The notes under the pieces are model-generated. The model searched no databases. It worked only from the letters and a program-made list of their open reading frames with translations, and was not told the DNA's origin. The position numbers and the translations under genes are program-made. From Adiantum capillus-veneris (lineage: Eukaryota > Streptophyta > Polypodiopsida > Polypodiales > Pteridaceae): 64,000 bases of DNA. Positions within the stretch are counted from its first letter, which is position 1. Every line of letters starts with the position of its first letter. Positions 10,404-21,888 of the stretch are shown here, piece after piece. The DNA is taken from positions 52,818,774 to 52,882,773 of the forward strand of contig CM043942.1 in NCBI GenBank assembly GCA_014529385.2, written 5' to 3'.

Positions 10404-11471
10404 TGTTGAAAGGACGCCCTTTCAACAACGTTTCCATAAAGATTCCATTAAAGATTCCTCAAAGATTCTGAAGATTCCACATGAAGATGGTGATGAAGTA
10501 ATGAAGATGAAGATGGATGCTGCAACATGAAGATACATGTTCATGGACGTCATCGAATATCCCGTTATTATTATTTTGAGCCATTACGGCCACTTTTGTA
10601 ATGTTTACGGGAACCTCATATTTTAAATCGGCACTTGTATTTTGGCCGCAGATGCTTGTATAATGAGTAAAGGCAACTCAGTTTCTTGTAATTAAGCTCT
10701 GTAGAAGCCTAGGGACAATTCAGTTCATTTGGCCGGACATTAGGTTTGAAGGCTTTGTATATAAGCTGAAACCTAAGGCTTGTAAAAAAACACATTACGT
10801 TTCTCAATAAATATACAGTCGTGGGTTCTGCAGCACACAGTAGTGAGCTTCACGCACACACACCATCGCGCACACTAACCACATTGCAGATATGAGAGTA
10901 GGAGCGTGTTAGCATCGAGGAGCTCTCCGCGTCGACGCAAGCAATGCAAGCCGAGGACCACATCGCGAGCCTGCCTGCTACGAGCTATATTTGGTCATAA
11001 GAACCTCAAACGACATCCGTTCTGAATGATCGAGTAGTCGTTAGAATCAGGGCGAGAAGCTCTTCGTGTTGATGTCTTTGTAGATCAGTTCCGGACACTT
11101 GGAAATTGCTGTTTTGAGTCTATCGCGACAGCGAATAGAGGTCTTACAGTTATGGTTTTCAGAGTTTAGGTGTTTGGCCACATAGGATATGTCCTTGTGA
11201 GTCTTGCCCTCCGATTTCGAGTCATTCCGATATGATTTGAGACTGTTTCGATCTTGTAGTGTTTCGTAGGATGCTTGTCTGTTTCTTTGCTTTATGGTAG
11301 TGTTGTTGGTAGGATTAGTGACTGTAGAGTGTTGTTCGTGTTCTAGCTCAGGGTTGACAACCCAAAGATTGCCTCCATGCCCTAGTCGGGTCAGCTACGT
11401 CCTCGGATTGAAAATTTGTTGGTCTGTGTTCTCGCTGTGCTCCATCGTCCGTTGCGGCGTACCCGCTAACA
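10404..11471 (+). mobile_element. 3' LTR of element A
   Basis: Begins TGTTGAAAGG right after the polypurine tract and is proposed to end at ...GCTAACA, giving 1,068 bp. Inside are a TATA box (tatataa, 10758-10764) and a polyadenylation-like signal (aataaata, 10806-10813), in the order expected for U3-R-U5. The first 24 bases are nearly self-complementary. No matching 5' LTR is present: the region before Gag holds the palindrome array instead, so the left LTR is lost or lies outside the window. The 3' boundary is inferred from termini only. Confidence 0.6.
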
Positions 11472-11599
11472 GAGATCAAGACCACCGGGTCAAAATCTCA
11501 TCTTTATTGGTCAAATTCTATATGGGTAGACACATAAGTGCACTCCCAGGTGTACATGGCAATGCATGTAGCGGGCAAAACCCCTTTGCCTCTTTTAGT

Positions 11600-11748
11600 T
11601 CCATAGTTTCTTCTAGAGGGAGAGAGAGAGAGATAGAGAGAGTTTCTGTCCTTTTCACACAATTGGTCAGCCAACCTAACTCTTTCACTTCGACTTTCTC
11701 TATCTACTATCTATCTCTCTCTCTCTACCTCTGTAGCTATCTCTAGTT

Positions 11749-11829
<81 letters not shown>

Positions 11830-11841
11830 TCTCTATCTCTC

Positions 11842-11889
<48 letters not shown>

Positions 11890-12006
11890 ATACGTACTCT
11901 ATCTCTCGTTCTTTCTCTCTCGATCTCGCTCTCGCTATCTCTCTTTCTCTCTCTCTCGATCTCGCTCTCGCTATCTCTCTTTCTCTTTCTCTCTCACTCT
12001 CTCTAT

Positions 12007-12089
<83 letters not shown>

Positions 12090-12201
12090 TATATTATATT
12101 ATCACTCTCTTTCTCTCTCTCTCTCTCTATTTCCTATCTCTTTCTCTCTCTCTATTTTCCTATCTCTCTATCTCTTTATATATATTATATATATATATAT
12201 A
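11600..12201. repeat. Compound CT/TA microsatellite
   Basis: Alternating (ct)n and (ta)n runs with ctatct and ctcgat interruptions fill this interval. Apparent open frames across it are low-complexity artefacts. Confidence 0.95.
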
Positions 12202-13036
12202 ACACCATTTTAGATAATTTGGGAAAATCCCGTTTCCCAAATGCTAATTGGGATGTCAAGATTGTGTTATTTAACTCTTTTAAGGCTCAATTTGTCGTTA
12301 GTTTAGATGTGATGTCAACATTCTACCTATTATTTTTATTTTCCTACTTAATAATCTATAGTAAAACCACTAATGTAAGTTACAGCAAAAGGATTTGGAA
12401 TCAATAAATGCTTTTAAAACTTTAATCAAGGCTTTTAAAGATGGCATCTTAAAAGAAGAGGTATCCAACAACACCCAATAAGATGGCTTCTAAGCTATAT
12501 AGGTTTATTGCACCAATATCAAATGTTCTTATAATATCAATGACCTTAATTTTCTTGTATAGCAAAGTACTAAGTCTTTACTTTGCATCACTATCAAATA
12601 CCAATTACACCATAACTAACATTTAGCAATTGGAAAATCTTAACAATACTATAGAGTACCCTATGGCCCTAAGACCATAAGATGCCACATATGGCACTTA
12701 TAGTGCCATTTGATATATTTTGTGTCCTATAATTTAACATGAGACACTTATAGAAATAAAATGTCTTAACTTTGCAACACTATCAAGTTTTAATTACATT
12801 TTAATATTGTATAATAGAACCATAACTAATATTTAGCAATTAGAAAACCTAAATAGTAATATTAAAGTATCCTATGGTCCTAAGATTATAACATCCTACT
12901 TATGGCACTATATCTCTTTTGTGACCGTAAGTTGTTACATGAGACACTTACATAAATATAACTTTATAGTTTTAAGTACTGTCATAAAATCTAATATCTA
13001 ACACTTACATAAATATAACTTTATAGTTTTAAGTAC
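12202..13036. repeat. AT-rich noncoding region with a diverged tandem duplication
   Basis: No credible gene. Two diverged ~200-bp units start near 12578 (actttgcatcactatcaa) and 12770 (actttgcaacactatcaa); both carry 'ccataactaa.atttagcaatt.gaaaa' and 'cctatgg.cctaaga'. The opening (tatataacaccattttagata) resembles, in reverse orientation, sequence at 28670-28710, which also abuts a (ct)n run. Confidence 0.6.
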
Positions 13037-13057
13037 TGTCATAAAATCTAATATCTA
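12944..13057. repeat. 57-bp tandem duplication across the chromovirus LTR junction
   Basis: 12944-13000 and 13001-13057 are the same 57-bp unit. Each contains about 36 bp of flank followed by the first ~21 bp of the LTR (TGTCATAAAATC...). It therefore duplicates the insertion junction itself rather than a target site. Confidence 0.85.
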
Positions 13058-14669
13058 ACCAACCCAAATGATTTTCTCATATTAAATTGATCACTTAATG
13101 TGGGAGAATAAACGGGAACAAGTGTTAAGATATAGATATGTGCTTATAGATCTATCTCAACACAGGGCCAATAGTAAAGGGGCCCAAATGGGAGATGGTC
13201 TATCAAGAGCAAGGCTAACCAATGGAGCATAATACCTTAGGGTTAGCTTCATTGAATACCTCTAATAATGTGTGTAAAAGTCCTTTGACCTTAGGTAAGC
13301 TAGGGCTAAGCTTGAGGTGGGAACCCGGCCCAAACTCGAGGTGCTTGTCGTGCTTGTCCTGCTTGAGGTGCTTGTCATGCTTGAGGTGCTTGATTAAGAT
13401 GCTTGAGGTGCTTGACTGGCTCCATGCTTGAGGTGCTTGACTTGGTGCATGATTAAGGTGCTTGAGGTGCCTTGAGAAGCTTGCCTGAGATGCTTGTGGG
13501 AACACCCCCTACTTCAAGTGCTTAGTCATGCTTGATGACTAAGGGGCTTGCTCATCCAAAGTCAAAAAGATCCCTACAAGGAGGGGGGCGAGCCTACAAG
13601 GGGGGGGGGGATGAGAGAGAACACACACACACACACACACACACAAGGGAAGCCCCAGCTTGAAGAGGCAGCAAGGACACTTGTCAAGTTCCTCCTCATG
13701 TTGCCCTCATGATGTGCCTGAAACCTATTGGTTGGCCATCCAAGGGGTCCAATGATAATAAAGGATATTTAATTAATTGATTTTGCATTTATCAAGTCCT
13801 CTCTCTCAAAGGGGAAAGGGGAACACTTGTCCCAAGGCTATCCCTGTTGCTTGTAATGGCTCCTGCTTGTGATTGGCTAGGCCTGGAGGGGCCCAATGAG
13901 CTTCAAGCATGAGCCACAAAAGCGGGTCGACCCAAGCAAGCTAGGGGGGTGCTTAGGGGGTATACTCCCCCACACACACTCACAAACCCTCTCATTGTGT
14001 ACTATGCAAAGTGCAAGAGCTGCCTCTCTTTCTCCAAGCAAGTAGAGGTTGAGAGCCTACACCAACACTCTTGGCTATGGAGTGCAAATCCATCCAAGAT
14101 CCATGCTTCAATGCTTGAGCTTGCCATCTATTTCTTCTTCATTACTATGCTATTATGTATGCTAGCACAAGAGTTATGATAAGTGAGGAACTAGCTCTTT
14201 CTCGTATGAAATGTTTCTTCTTCCTCTTCCCTACCCTCATTCCCTGCTAGCTCTCTCCACCTTCGAAGGTGTTTGAGGTCTTGGGACTGAGGCTTGGTAT
14301 AGTTAAAGCTTTCTTCAAGTTTAGGTTATGCTATGATGGTGATGCATGAAGCTTTCCATCTTCATTGCTTCACCTGGGTCACAAGGAACACAAAGAATGT
14401 ATTGTAACAAGTCTCTCTTTATGGGAGAAATCATAATACAAATGCCTATTGGAGGGGGGACCGGCTCCATATAAATCCGGTCCTCAACTGTTGTCATGTT
14501 CTCTAAATTCTCTCTCTTGCAAAAGTATTGTCTATGCCAAGTTAACTAATTTCTATGATTATGTTGCTATCTTCAATTATGTCAACCCACTATGCTCACA
14601 AAATCATTTCTTGAAAGTACTCTCATTAAATTCCGCTACTCTCAAATTGAATAGGAAAATTCCATTACA
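13037..14669 (+). mobile_element. 5' LTR of the chromovirus
   Basis: 1,633 bp, TGTCATAAAATC ... ATTCCATTACA, followed after one base by a primer-binding site. It contains a minisatellite based on gaggtgcttg (about 13338-13497), an (ac)n run near 13621, g-rich stretches, and a TATA-like ccatataaatcc at 14467-14478. The 3' copy resumes at 24562 with the same sequence order. Confidence 0.9.
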
Positions 14670-14670
14670 T

Positions 14671-14682
14671 TGGTATCAGAGC
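14671..14682 (+). promoter_or_regulatory. Primer-binding site (initiator tRNA-Met type)
   Basis: tggtatcagagc directly downstream of the 5' LTR is complementary to the 3' end of plant initiator methionine tRNA, the usual minus-strand primer for plant LTR elements. The decayed copy has ttggtattagagct at the matching place (about 62792). Confidence 0.9.
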
Positions 14683-15083
14683 ATTTGGTTTCTCTTTTCT
14701 TGCTTAAGAAGAGAGGTCCTTAAGTAGCCTATAAATGGTTGATGTTGTTAATTATAATAGAGTAAGTGGAAATGGGATCTAATATCGGTTTTGTTAAGCC
14801 TACTATGTGGGGGATGGTGCACACCTCGGGAGCTTTGGACTTAATAATGGAGTCATTTTAGACTTGCCTACGGCTTTACCATTATTGAGCCATAAGAAGT
14901 CCGAAAGGAGCTAACCCTTGGCAACTCTGCTATGTTAGACCTACTCCTCTACTCTCTATAATTAACCACTTTGAGCTGTGGGTGTAGATACTTAAGAGCC
15001 GATTTTCAAAGGCTAAGAGGAGTGGCAACTAAGGTTTTGTATTGCCAAAGCATACACTAAGTATAAACATAAATTTTGTTAAC
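14683..15083 (+). other. Chromovirus leader
   Basis: 400 bp of untranslated leader between primer-binding site and Gag. It is matched, with changes, by the decayed copy at 62805-63186. No gene seen. Confidence 0.7.
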
Positions 15084-18000
15084 ATGGCTGACAATAATCA
15101 AGAGAGTAGAATGAACATTGATAGCTTTGATTTTGCACATGAAGGTGCTAATGATGATGCTCCCATGTTTGTGAATTATCTCGTCACTAGGTTGCAACAA
15201 GCTATGGGCAACCCTGTTTTGCAAGCCGAAGTTACTCAACAACTTCGTGCTGATGGAATTTCCCTTCCTCTCCCAGAGGAGAGAGATCTTAGGAGGCCTC
15301 TTGAAGAGACCCCCAAAAGAAGACTCTCTCCCATTCGAGAGGAGGAATCCAAAGAGAAAGAAAGCAATGACAATCTAAGTTCTTCTGAAGATGTGGCTCC
15401 ACGAAGACGACGGTCTAGACGATCGCCTACTCCTCCCAAGAGGAAAAGAGCAACCCATAGTCCTTCTCCTCATCACTCTGAAAGGCAAGAGAGGAAACAA
15501 AGGAAGAAAAGGGCTAGGAAGAGGTCACCCTCTTCTCCTTCTTCTTCACCTTCCTCCTCTTTCGATGAAAGTTATGGCTATTCTCCTAGAGAATACAAGA
15601 GGGGAGGACATCGCAAATCATTTCCTGCATGGCGAAGGTCACAAAAGCTAAAGAAGTTCAAGGAGGGAGGAAAGAGTATCTCTTTTCTCACCTATGATGG
15701 CACCTTTGGTGCTACCGACAAAGTGTTGGCCTTCATCCAGCAATTTGATGCGGCCTTTGGGGACGAGGGCTTCACAGAGTCCTCCAAGCTACGCCATGTA
15801 GCTATGCACTTCCAAAAATCAGCTCGTCAATGGTGGGCTAGCCTTCATGGCAATGGAGAAGCCCCAAAGACATGGAAAACTCTACGAGTTTCCATCATGA
15901 AGCAATTTCTTCCAAGTGATACTAAAGATAAAGTTCTTACCGAATGGCGCAGCTTGAAGCTTCTCTCTCATGAGTCTATCAACAAGTATGTAGACAAGTT
16001 TTGGTATTTACATCTCAAAGCTACTGTCTTTCAAAAGATAGACTTTGCCGAGAAAAGACAGCAATTCTGTGCGGGATTACCTGAAGAGATGGCCGAATAC
16101 ATCAACTCTCAATGGCCCAGTACTATTACCGAAGTAATCCACCACACCATGGTTGCTTCACGCATCAATTTCCATCAAGGGGCTAGACGTAATGTCAAGC
16201 CCATGGAAAACAAAGATAAAAATGATGCAAAGGGGAAATCCAATGCTCAAAATAATTCCCAAGGCACTTCCAACAACAACAATAACAACAACAACAATCG
16301 GTCCAAGGAGAAGGGAGTTTACAAAGGTAAAAACAAACTCTCTCCTGAAGAGCTTGAAGCTTTTCGCAAGGACCATAAGTGTTTCAAGTGTGGGGAGCAA
16401 GGACATGGCTATCGTTCTTGCCCCAAGAAGAATACTCGCAATGAGACTCCTAGGGCTTCCACCATCGAAGCTCCAAAAGAGGATGCTCATTGCAAAGGAT
16501 CATCACTTTCCTATGCATGGGGAAAGGTAAGAGAGCATGATGCCTTCATCTTGTTTGACCCAGGCTCTACTCTCAACTTCATATCAATAGAGTTGGCCAC
16601 CAAGTTGGGAATTCAAGCTTTTGAGATGGGAGATATAGTAACAGCTGATGCAGCTTTCAAGGGACAACAAGCCTCCGTTACTCCCTTGATTGGGAAGTTG
16701 AGGCTTCATGTCAAAAGCTATGTCGACAAAGAAGACTTCTTCATCTCTCCTCTCCAACATCAGGATGTTATCCTAGCGGCACCATGGTTTGATCACATGG
16801 CTGCAAACATGAAGTTCCCTGAAAGGAGAATTTACTTCACCTACAGGGTAAAGAACATGTATATAGATGCTAGTGAGCGCGGTCGCACTATTCCACTTGT
16901 AAATCCTCTTTCTTTTGATAAATCAATGAAGAGCTTTGTTTCTGCATACATGATTTTCTATGTCAAAGAGTCTCTAAAAGCTAATAATGTTTCATCAACT
17001 GAAAATGATAGGAATCAAGAAGAGTTAGACTTGTCTACTTTTCTAAAAGGATTCCAAGATGTGTTCATCGATGATATCCCTATGGACCTACCTCCAAAAC
17101 GAGGGGATGATGACCATCGTATTGAGCTCCTTCCAGGAAGCTCACCGCCTAACAAACCTCCTTATCGAGTCTCACAAGCTCAACAAGAGGAGATTATGAG
17201 GCAAGTACAGGAATTGGTAGACAAAGGGATGCTGAGGCCTAGTTCCTCTCCCTTTTGTTCTCCAGTCCTTTTAGTGCAAAAGAAAGATGGTACATACCGT
17301 ATGTGTGTGGACTATCGAGCACTAAACCATATCACTATCAAAAACAGATTTCCCGTGCCTCGGGTAGAAGATCTGTTTGATAAGCTACAAGGCTCTACCT
17401 ACTTCAGTAGGATTGACCTTAAGAGTGGCTATCATCAAATAAGGATAGTGGATGAAGATATCCTAAAGACCGCGTTTCGCACAACATTTGGTCTTTATGA
17501 ATATCTAGTCATGCCTTTTGGCTTGACTAATGCACCAACTACTTTCAATCGTCTCATGGAGAAAATTTTTAGACCATATCGTAAATTCACTGGAGTGTTC
17601 TTTGATGATATCATCATCTACTCCAAGTCTTTGGAGGAACATAAGAAACATCTCCAAGTGATTTTTCAAGCCTTGAGGGAGAACAAACGTTTTCTCAACC
17701 AAAAGAAAAGTGAATTCTTCCTTCAAGAGATTCAATATCTAGGTCATATTATCTCTCACGATGGTATTCGTAAGGATCCATCAAAGTTAGAGGTAATAAA
17801 ATCATGGCCTAACCCAAGGAATCTACATGAGCTAAGAAGATTTATTGGTATGTGTGCATACTATAGACGCTTCATAGAAAAATTCTCTCAAGTAGCAGGA
17901 CCACTACACGACTTAACAAAGAAGAACATTAAGTTTGTATGGACTGCTAAGGAGCAAAATGCTTTTGAAAAACTCAAAGAGAAGCTTACTTCCCAACCAG

Positions 18001-19877
18001 TCCTCGTGCTTTCGGATCTCTCAAAGCCATTTGAGGTCCAATGTGATGCTTGTGGTGATTGCCTTGGAGCGGTTTTGCTTCAAGAAGGGCATGCCATAGC
18101 ATATGAGAGCCGAAGGCTCAATAGTGATGAACGAGTCTTGGGCATTTATGAGAAAGATCTTTTAGCTGTTCTACATGCCCTAGACACATGGAAGCACTAC
18201 CTATTGGGGACTCCATTTATCCTACGAACTGACCACCAAAGTCTCAAGTATTTCATGACGCAAACCAAGCTTTCCGACAAACAAATGAGGTGGGCAAATT
18301 TTCTTTCGCAATTTAATTTCCATATTGCTCACATAGCTGGTAAGCACAATCAAGTTGCCGATGCACTTTCACGACGACCAAAAGTTAATGCGGTGTCTAT
18401 AGCTACTCACAATGATGTATCCTCTATGATAGATGAGTATGCTACTGACCCTGACTTTAGAGACATAATGTCAGCCCTTGCTTTGGGGAAGAAAGAGGAA
18501 CCATTCACCTTGCAGGATGGTTATCTTCTCCACGGCAATAGGCTATGTGTTACCCATTCCCTTCGTGAGAACGTTATGTATGAATCACATGCTCCTCCAT
18601 ATGCAGGGCATAGAGGTATTCAACCTACTCTCCGAGGAGTAGAGACGTATTTCTATTGGCCTACCATGAAAGTGGACATACAAGAGTATGTTTCAAAATG
18701 TGTAGTATGCCAAAAGACCAAGTATGATAGAGGGAAGCAACCTGGATTACTCCAGCCATTGCCTATTCCAAATTCACCATGGGAGAGTATATCCATGGAT
18801 TTCATCTTTGGATTACCCAAGTCTATCCATGGGAATACAGGAATATGGACAATAGTCGACAGGTTTAGCAAGCAAGCACATTTTATTCCTGTCAAAAAGA
18901 CTATTAAGGCACGTCAAATGGCAACTCTCTTCATATCTCAGATTTTCAAGCACCATGGATTACCCACATCCATCGTGTCAGATAGAGATCCTAGAATGAC
19001 CAGTAATTTATGGAAAGGTCTCTTTGAAAATCTAGGAACAAGATTGAATTTCTCTTCGGCCTATCACCCACAAACAGATGGCCAAAGTGAGATAGCCAAT
19101 CTTACGATACTCGATCTACTCAAGACTTATGTTACCAAAGTAGATCAACGCTCACAATGGGAAAAGTATTTACCTCTAGTAGAGTATGCCTACAATAATA
19201 CTGTCCATACTTCTATGGGGAAAGCACCTTTCGAGATCATAGAGGGAAGACCTAAAAGTCCCTTGCTACTCAAAGTACATAGGAAGATCTTCGCCGCCAA
19301 TGAGTATAGCCGTGACCTACAAGAATCTTTTCAAAAGATTAGGGAGGCTATAGCCATCTCTCAACAAAGGCAAAAAGCTGTTGCTGATAAGCACAGAAGA
19401 GTCTTAATGTTCAAAGAAAATGATTGGGTCTTACTCAAGTTTCCTAAGGCTCGATTAAGGCAAACGACGGGCAAAAATCTTACGAGCCATCAAAAGTATT
19501 ATGCTAAACTAGCAAAAAGATACTATGGTCCTTTCCAAATCTTGAAGCCCATCAATGAGACGGCTTATCAACTCAAGTTGCCCAACCATTGGCTTATACA
19601 CAATGCCTTTCATGTAAGCCTACTTAAGCCCTACAAAGGAGAGCCACCAACTGAACCAATTATTGAAGACCCTCCCGAAGTTGAAGACCAAGAAGAGGTG
19701 CTACAACCCGAAGCTGTCCTTCGGCATGAAGACAAGGTACTACGACATGGTAAGATAATCCGACGGTATCTTGTTAAGTTCAAAAATTATCCTTTTGAAG
19801 ATGCTAGATGGATGCAAGGAGTACAACTTAAGGATAGTATGAACCTTGTCAATGCTTACAATGCTACATTAGAGTAA
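15084..19877 (+). CDS. Chromovirus Gag-Pol polyprotein, open frame
   Basis: 1,597 codons without a stop. An in-frame ATG at 15042 exists, but the related copy at 63187 keeps only the second start (M-x-D-N-N-x-E-S-R-M), so 15084 is preferred. Order by residue: Arg/Ser-rich basic tract ~106-160; Gag core ~203-363; knuckle CFKCGEQGHGYRSC at 433-446; protease near 492, reading F-D-P-G-S where D-S/T-G is usual; reverse transcriptase with F-F-D-D near 840; RNase H with D-A-C-G-D-C, Y-E-K-D-L and T-D-H-Q-S-L between ~987 and 1050; integrase HHCC finger ~1168-1211, then catalytic D (S-M-D-F), D (S-D-R-D-P) and E (G-Q-S-E); and a C-terminal chromodomain ~1546-1596 (Y-L-V-K-F-K-N-Y-P-F-E-D-A-R-W). Chromodomains of this group steer integration to particular chromatin. 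The unusual D-P-G protease motif is the one clear departure from consensus. Confidence 0.93.
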   Translation: MADNNQESRMNIDSFDFAHEGANDDAPMFVNYLVTRLQQAMGNPVLQAEVTQQLRADGISLPLPEERDLRRPLEETPKRRLSPIREEESKEKESNDNLSSSEDVAPRRRRSRRSPTPPKRKRATHSPSPHHSERQERKQRKKRARKRSPSSPSSSPSSSFDESYGYSPREYKRGGHRKSFPAWRRSQKLKKFKEGGKSISFLTYDGTFGATDKVLAFIQQFDAAFGDEGFTESSKLRHVAMHFQKSARQWWASLHGNGEAPKTWKTLRVSIMKQFLPSDTKDKVLTEWRSLKLLSHESINKYVDKFWYLHLKATVFQKIDFAEKRQQFCAGLPEEMAEYINSQWPSTITEVIHHTMVASRINFHQGARRNVKPMENKDKNDAKGKSNAQNNSQGTSNNNNNNNNNRSKEKGVYKGKNKLSPEELEAFRKDHKCFKCGEQGHGYRSCPKKNTRNETPRASTIEAPKEDAHCKGSSLSYAWGKVREHDAFILFDPGSTLNFISIELATKLGIQAFEMGDIVTADAAFKGQQASVTPLIGKLRLHVKSYVDKEDFFISPLQHQDVILAAPWFDHMAANMKFPERRIYFTYRVKNMYIDASERGRTIPLVNPLSFDKSMKSFVSAYMIFYVKESLKANNVSSTENDRNQEELDLSTFLKGFQDVFIDDIPMDLPPKRGDDDHRIELLPGSSPPNKPPYRVSQAQQEEIMRQVQELVDKGMLRPSSSPFCSPVLLVQKKDGTYRMCVDYRALNHITIKNRFPVPRVEDLFDKLQGSTYFSRIDLKSGYHQIRIVDEDILKTAFRTTFGLYEYLVMPFGLTNAPTTFNRLMEKIFRPYRKFTGVFFDDIIIYSKSLEEHKKHLQVIFQALRENKRFLNQKKSEFFLQEIQYLGHIISHDGIRKDPSKLEVIKSWPNPRNLHELRRFIGMCAYYRRFIEKFSQVAGPLHDLTKKNIKFVWTAKEQNAFEKLKEKLTSQPVLVLSDLSKPFEVQCDACGDCLGAVLLQEGHAIAYESRRLNSDERVLGIYEKDLLAVLHALDTWKHYLLGTPFILRTDHQSLKYFMTQTKLSDKQMRWANFLSQFNFHIAHIAGKHNQVADALSRRPKVNAVSIATHNDVSSMIDEYATDPDFRDIMSALALGKKEEPFTLQDGYLLHGNRLCVTHSLRENVMYESHAPPYAGHRGIQPTLRGVETYFYWPTMKVDIQEYVSKCVVCQKTKYDRGKQPGLLQPLPIPNSPWESISMDFIFGLPKSIHGNTGIWTIVDRFSKQAHFIPVKKTIKARQMATLFISQIFKHHGLPTSIVSDRDPRMTSNLWKGLFENLGTRLNFSSAYHPQTDGQSEIANLTILDLLKTYVTKVDQRSQWEKYLPLVEYAYNNTVHTSMGKAPFEIIEGRPKSPLLLKVHRKIFAANEYSRDLQESFQKIREAIAISQQRQKAVADKHRRVLMFKENDWVLLKFPKARLRQTTGKNLTSHQKYYAKLAKRYYGPFQILKPINETAYQLKLPNHWLIHNAFHVSLLKPYKGEPPTEPIIEDPPEVEDQEEVLQPEAVLRHEDKVLRHGKIIRRYLVKFKNYPFEDARWMQGVQLKDSMNLVNAYNATLE
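16380..16421 (+). other. CCHC zinc knuckle in chromovirus Gag
   Basis: Canonical C-x2-C-x4-H-x4-C, just after an Asn run (~residues 401-411) encoded by aac/aat triplets. It contrasts with the x3 spacing used by elements A and B. Confidence 0.9.
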
Positions 19878-21260
19878 GCAAATATACAAATTTCTTTTAA
19901 ATGACTCATGTTTTTGTTTTATAAGACTAGTCCTCTTTTTAATTGTGCACAAATTTAACTAGTATGCATGCTTAGAATCATGTTTGTGATGATGACGTTG
20001 ATCCGAGCCTATCACAAATTTTTGTTTATCATATTTTATTGGTTTTCCTTGCTTCTAGAGTTTTACAATAAAAGAAAGAGTGAGAACAACCTCTTGGAAA
20101 ATTTTTTTAAAAAAATGATTTGATAGGAATTTTTTCTTGACTAGTTCACCGGAGGTGAAAGGTAGAGGGAGAACCTAGTGGTAAAGGGAAGGGAAAATAT
20201 GTAAATGTAAAAAGAAAAGATATGATGTGGTTGTGGAGCCATGCATCCATGATTCAAGGGTCATGAGTGGCTCATATCATCATGGCTTTGGAGCCATATG
20301 ATGATTCAAACAAATGGGACCCAAGTGGAAGACTTGGTAAAGGAAGGAACCAGACACATGATTTTGCTGAATTTTTAAAAAATACTTCCACTCCGATCCA
20401 AGAAAAGTTGTCTTCATCAAAGTTGTAGCTGATGAGCTGGAAATTCTGGCCATATTTTTTTTATAATTTTTGCATCTACGGTCTAGGAGATATGGCCAAA
20501 ATGGCGGACGCCAGTTTTTTCAACTTTGGTGGAGACCACCCCCTCTACCTTTACACACACACACACCCTTCCTTTTCCACATTGAGACTTCCTCTCCTTC
20601 CTCCTCTCTCTCAAGCTCAAAAACCCATCAAAATTCCTCTTCTAATCACCTCTCAAGTCATGCTTAATCTTGATGTAATTCATAAGTTCTCATTCAACCC
20701 CTTTCTATTATTACTAGATATGTATTGATTTTATGTAGATTCTTTACATTTTAAAATAAGGAAGCTCTTGGACTCAAGCTATGGAGGAAGGAGTGAAGAC
20801 AACACAAGTGATGATGGAGCTAATTGGTCAACAAATCACTTGGAAGGAGCTTCTTCATTGGTTGAATGTCCCTAATCAAGCTTCATTTGTACAAATTACA
20901 CTTGGATCTTAACCTCACTCCTAATCACTCTCTTTCCTATATAAAGAGGCCTTCCCCTTTGTAATTTCAAGCCTCCCTCAGCCCCATTGAGTCTTTATAT
21001 CACTCACCATGAGCCCATAAGCTCATTCATTCACTCTATTCTTGCACATTCTAAAGTGAAAATTGTTTCATGCTAGTAACCTCTCCTCCTCTTACTTAGG
21101 TTAATTAAGAGAAATCTTTTATATGTGTGTGAGAGTGCTTGATGTGATCTTGGCTAATCCTTGAGTGGTTGTTTGGTAATCTACATGACTATTTGTGTTG
21201 GGAGTGTTTGAAGTCATCCATTCCTTGTACACACACTAAGGTTAATGCTTCATTCATAGT

Positions 21261-21310
<50 letters not shown>

Positions 21311-21668
21311 TGTAGCGGTCCTAGCCCACCCTTCCAAGACTAGGTGGTGCCCTTATCTCATTTCCCTTGTGGCGCAATGGAGTTTGTTTTGGTGTAGAGG
21401 CCGCCATTCCAAATTTCCTTCGTCAACGTCTCTCAAACACCAAGTAGAATTTGTCACTCTACTTTGGGAGAATGAAATGGACTAAAGAGCAGACATGCTT
21501 GCTGCAGCTATGTCTCCCAAGCACCAAATGGATTAGTCATCCATCTTGGAAAGATGTCGTAGGGTAAAAAAGGGATCCTCTACCCGCTAAGTACGATTGA
21601 CTAATGACTAAGGCTTTATCTCTTCTACCTCATAGTCGAAGACGACTATGATTTCAAGAGAGAGGTAA
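19878..21668 (+). other. Chromovirus 3' noncoding region
   Basis: 1.8 kb between pol and the 3' LTR with no credible gene. It includes a promoter-like TATA (ctatataaagaggcc, about 20937-20951), a (ct)n run at 21263-21307 and a purine-rich stretch (caagagagaggtaa) directly before the LTR that probably serves as polypurine tract. The TATA could drive an independent RNA, but no ORF follows. Confidence 0.5.
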
Positions 21669-21888
21669 TGTCATAAAATCTAATATCTAACCAACCCAAA
21701 TTTTTTCTCATATTAAATTGATCACTTAATGTGGGAGATAAACGGGAACAAGTGTTAAGATATAGATATAGATAGATCTATCTCAATAACGGGGCCAATA
21801 GTAAAGGGGCCCAAAAATGGGAGATAGTATCAAGAGCCAATAACCTAGCATTAAGACCTACCAATTAATGTAGGTAAAACCACCAATA
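21669..21888 (+). mobile_element. 3' LTR of the chromovirus, left piece
   Basis: Matches 13037 onward (TGTCATAAAATCTAATATC...) for ~170 bp, then diverges (about 50 bp poorly alignable) before the nested LTR begins at 21889. Confidence 0.85.

Noticed and set aside
11294-11746. 150-codon plus-strand frame
   Set aside because: Lies in LTR U5/flank and runs into a CT microsatellite; no motif, no conservation evidence.
14671-14682. tRNA gene at the tRNA-like string
   Set aside because: Only a 12-base complement to tRNA-Met is present; it is a primer-binding site.
20432-20728. 98-codon frame after pol in the chromovirus
   Set aside because: Low-complexity, no motif, and a second overlapping frame of similar length exists; treated as 3' noncoding.
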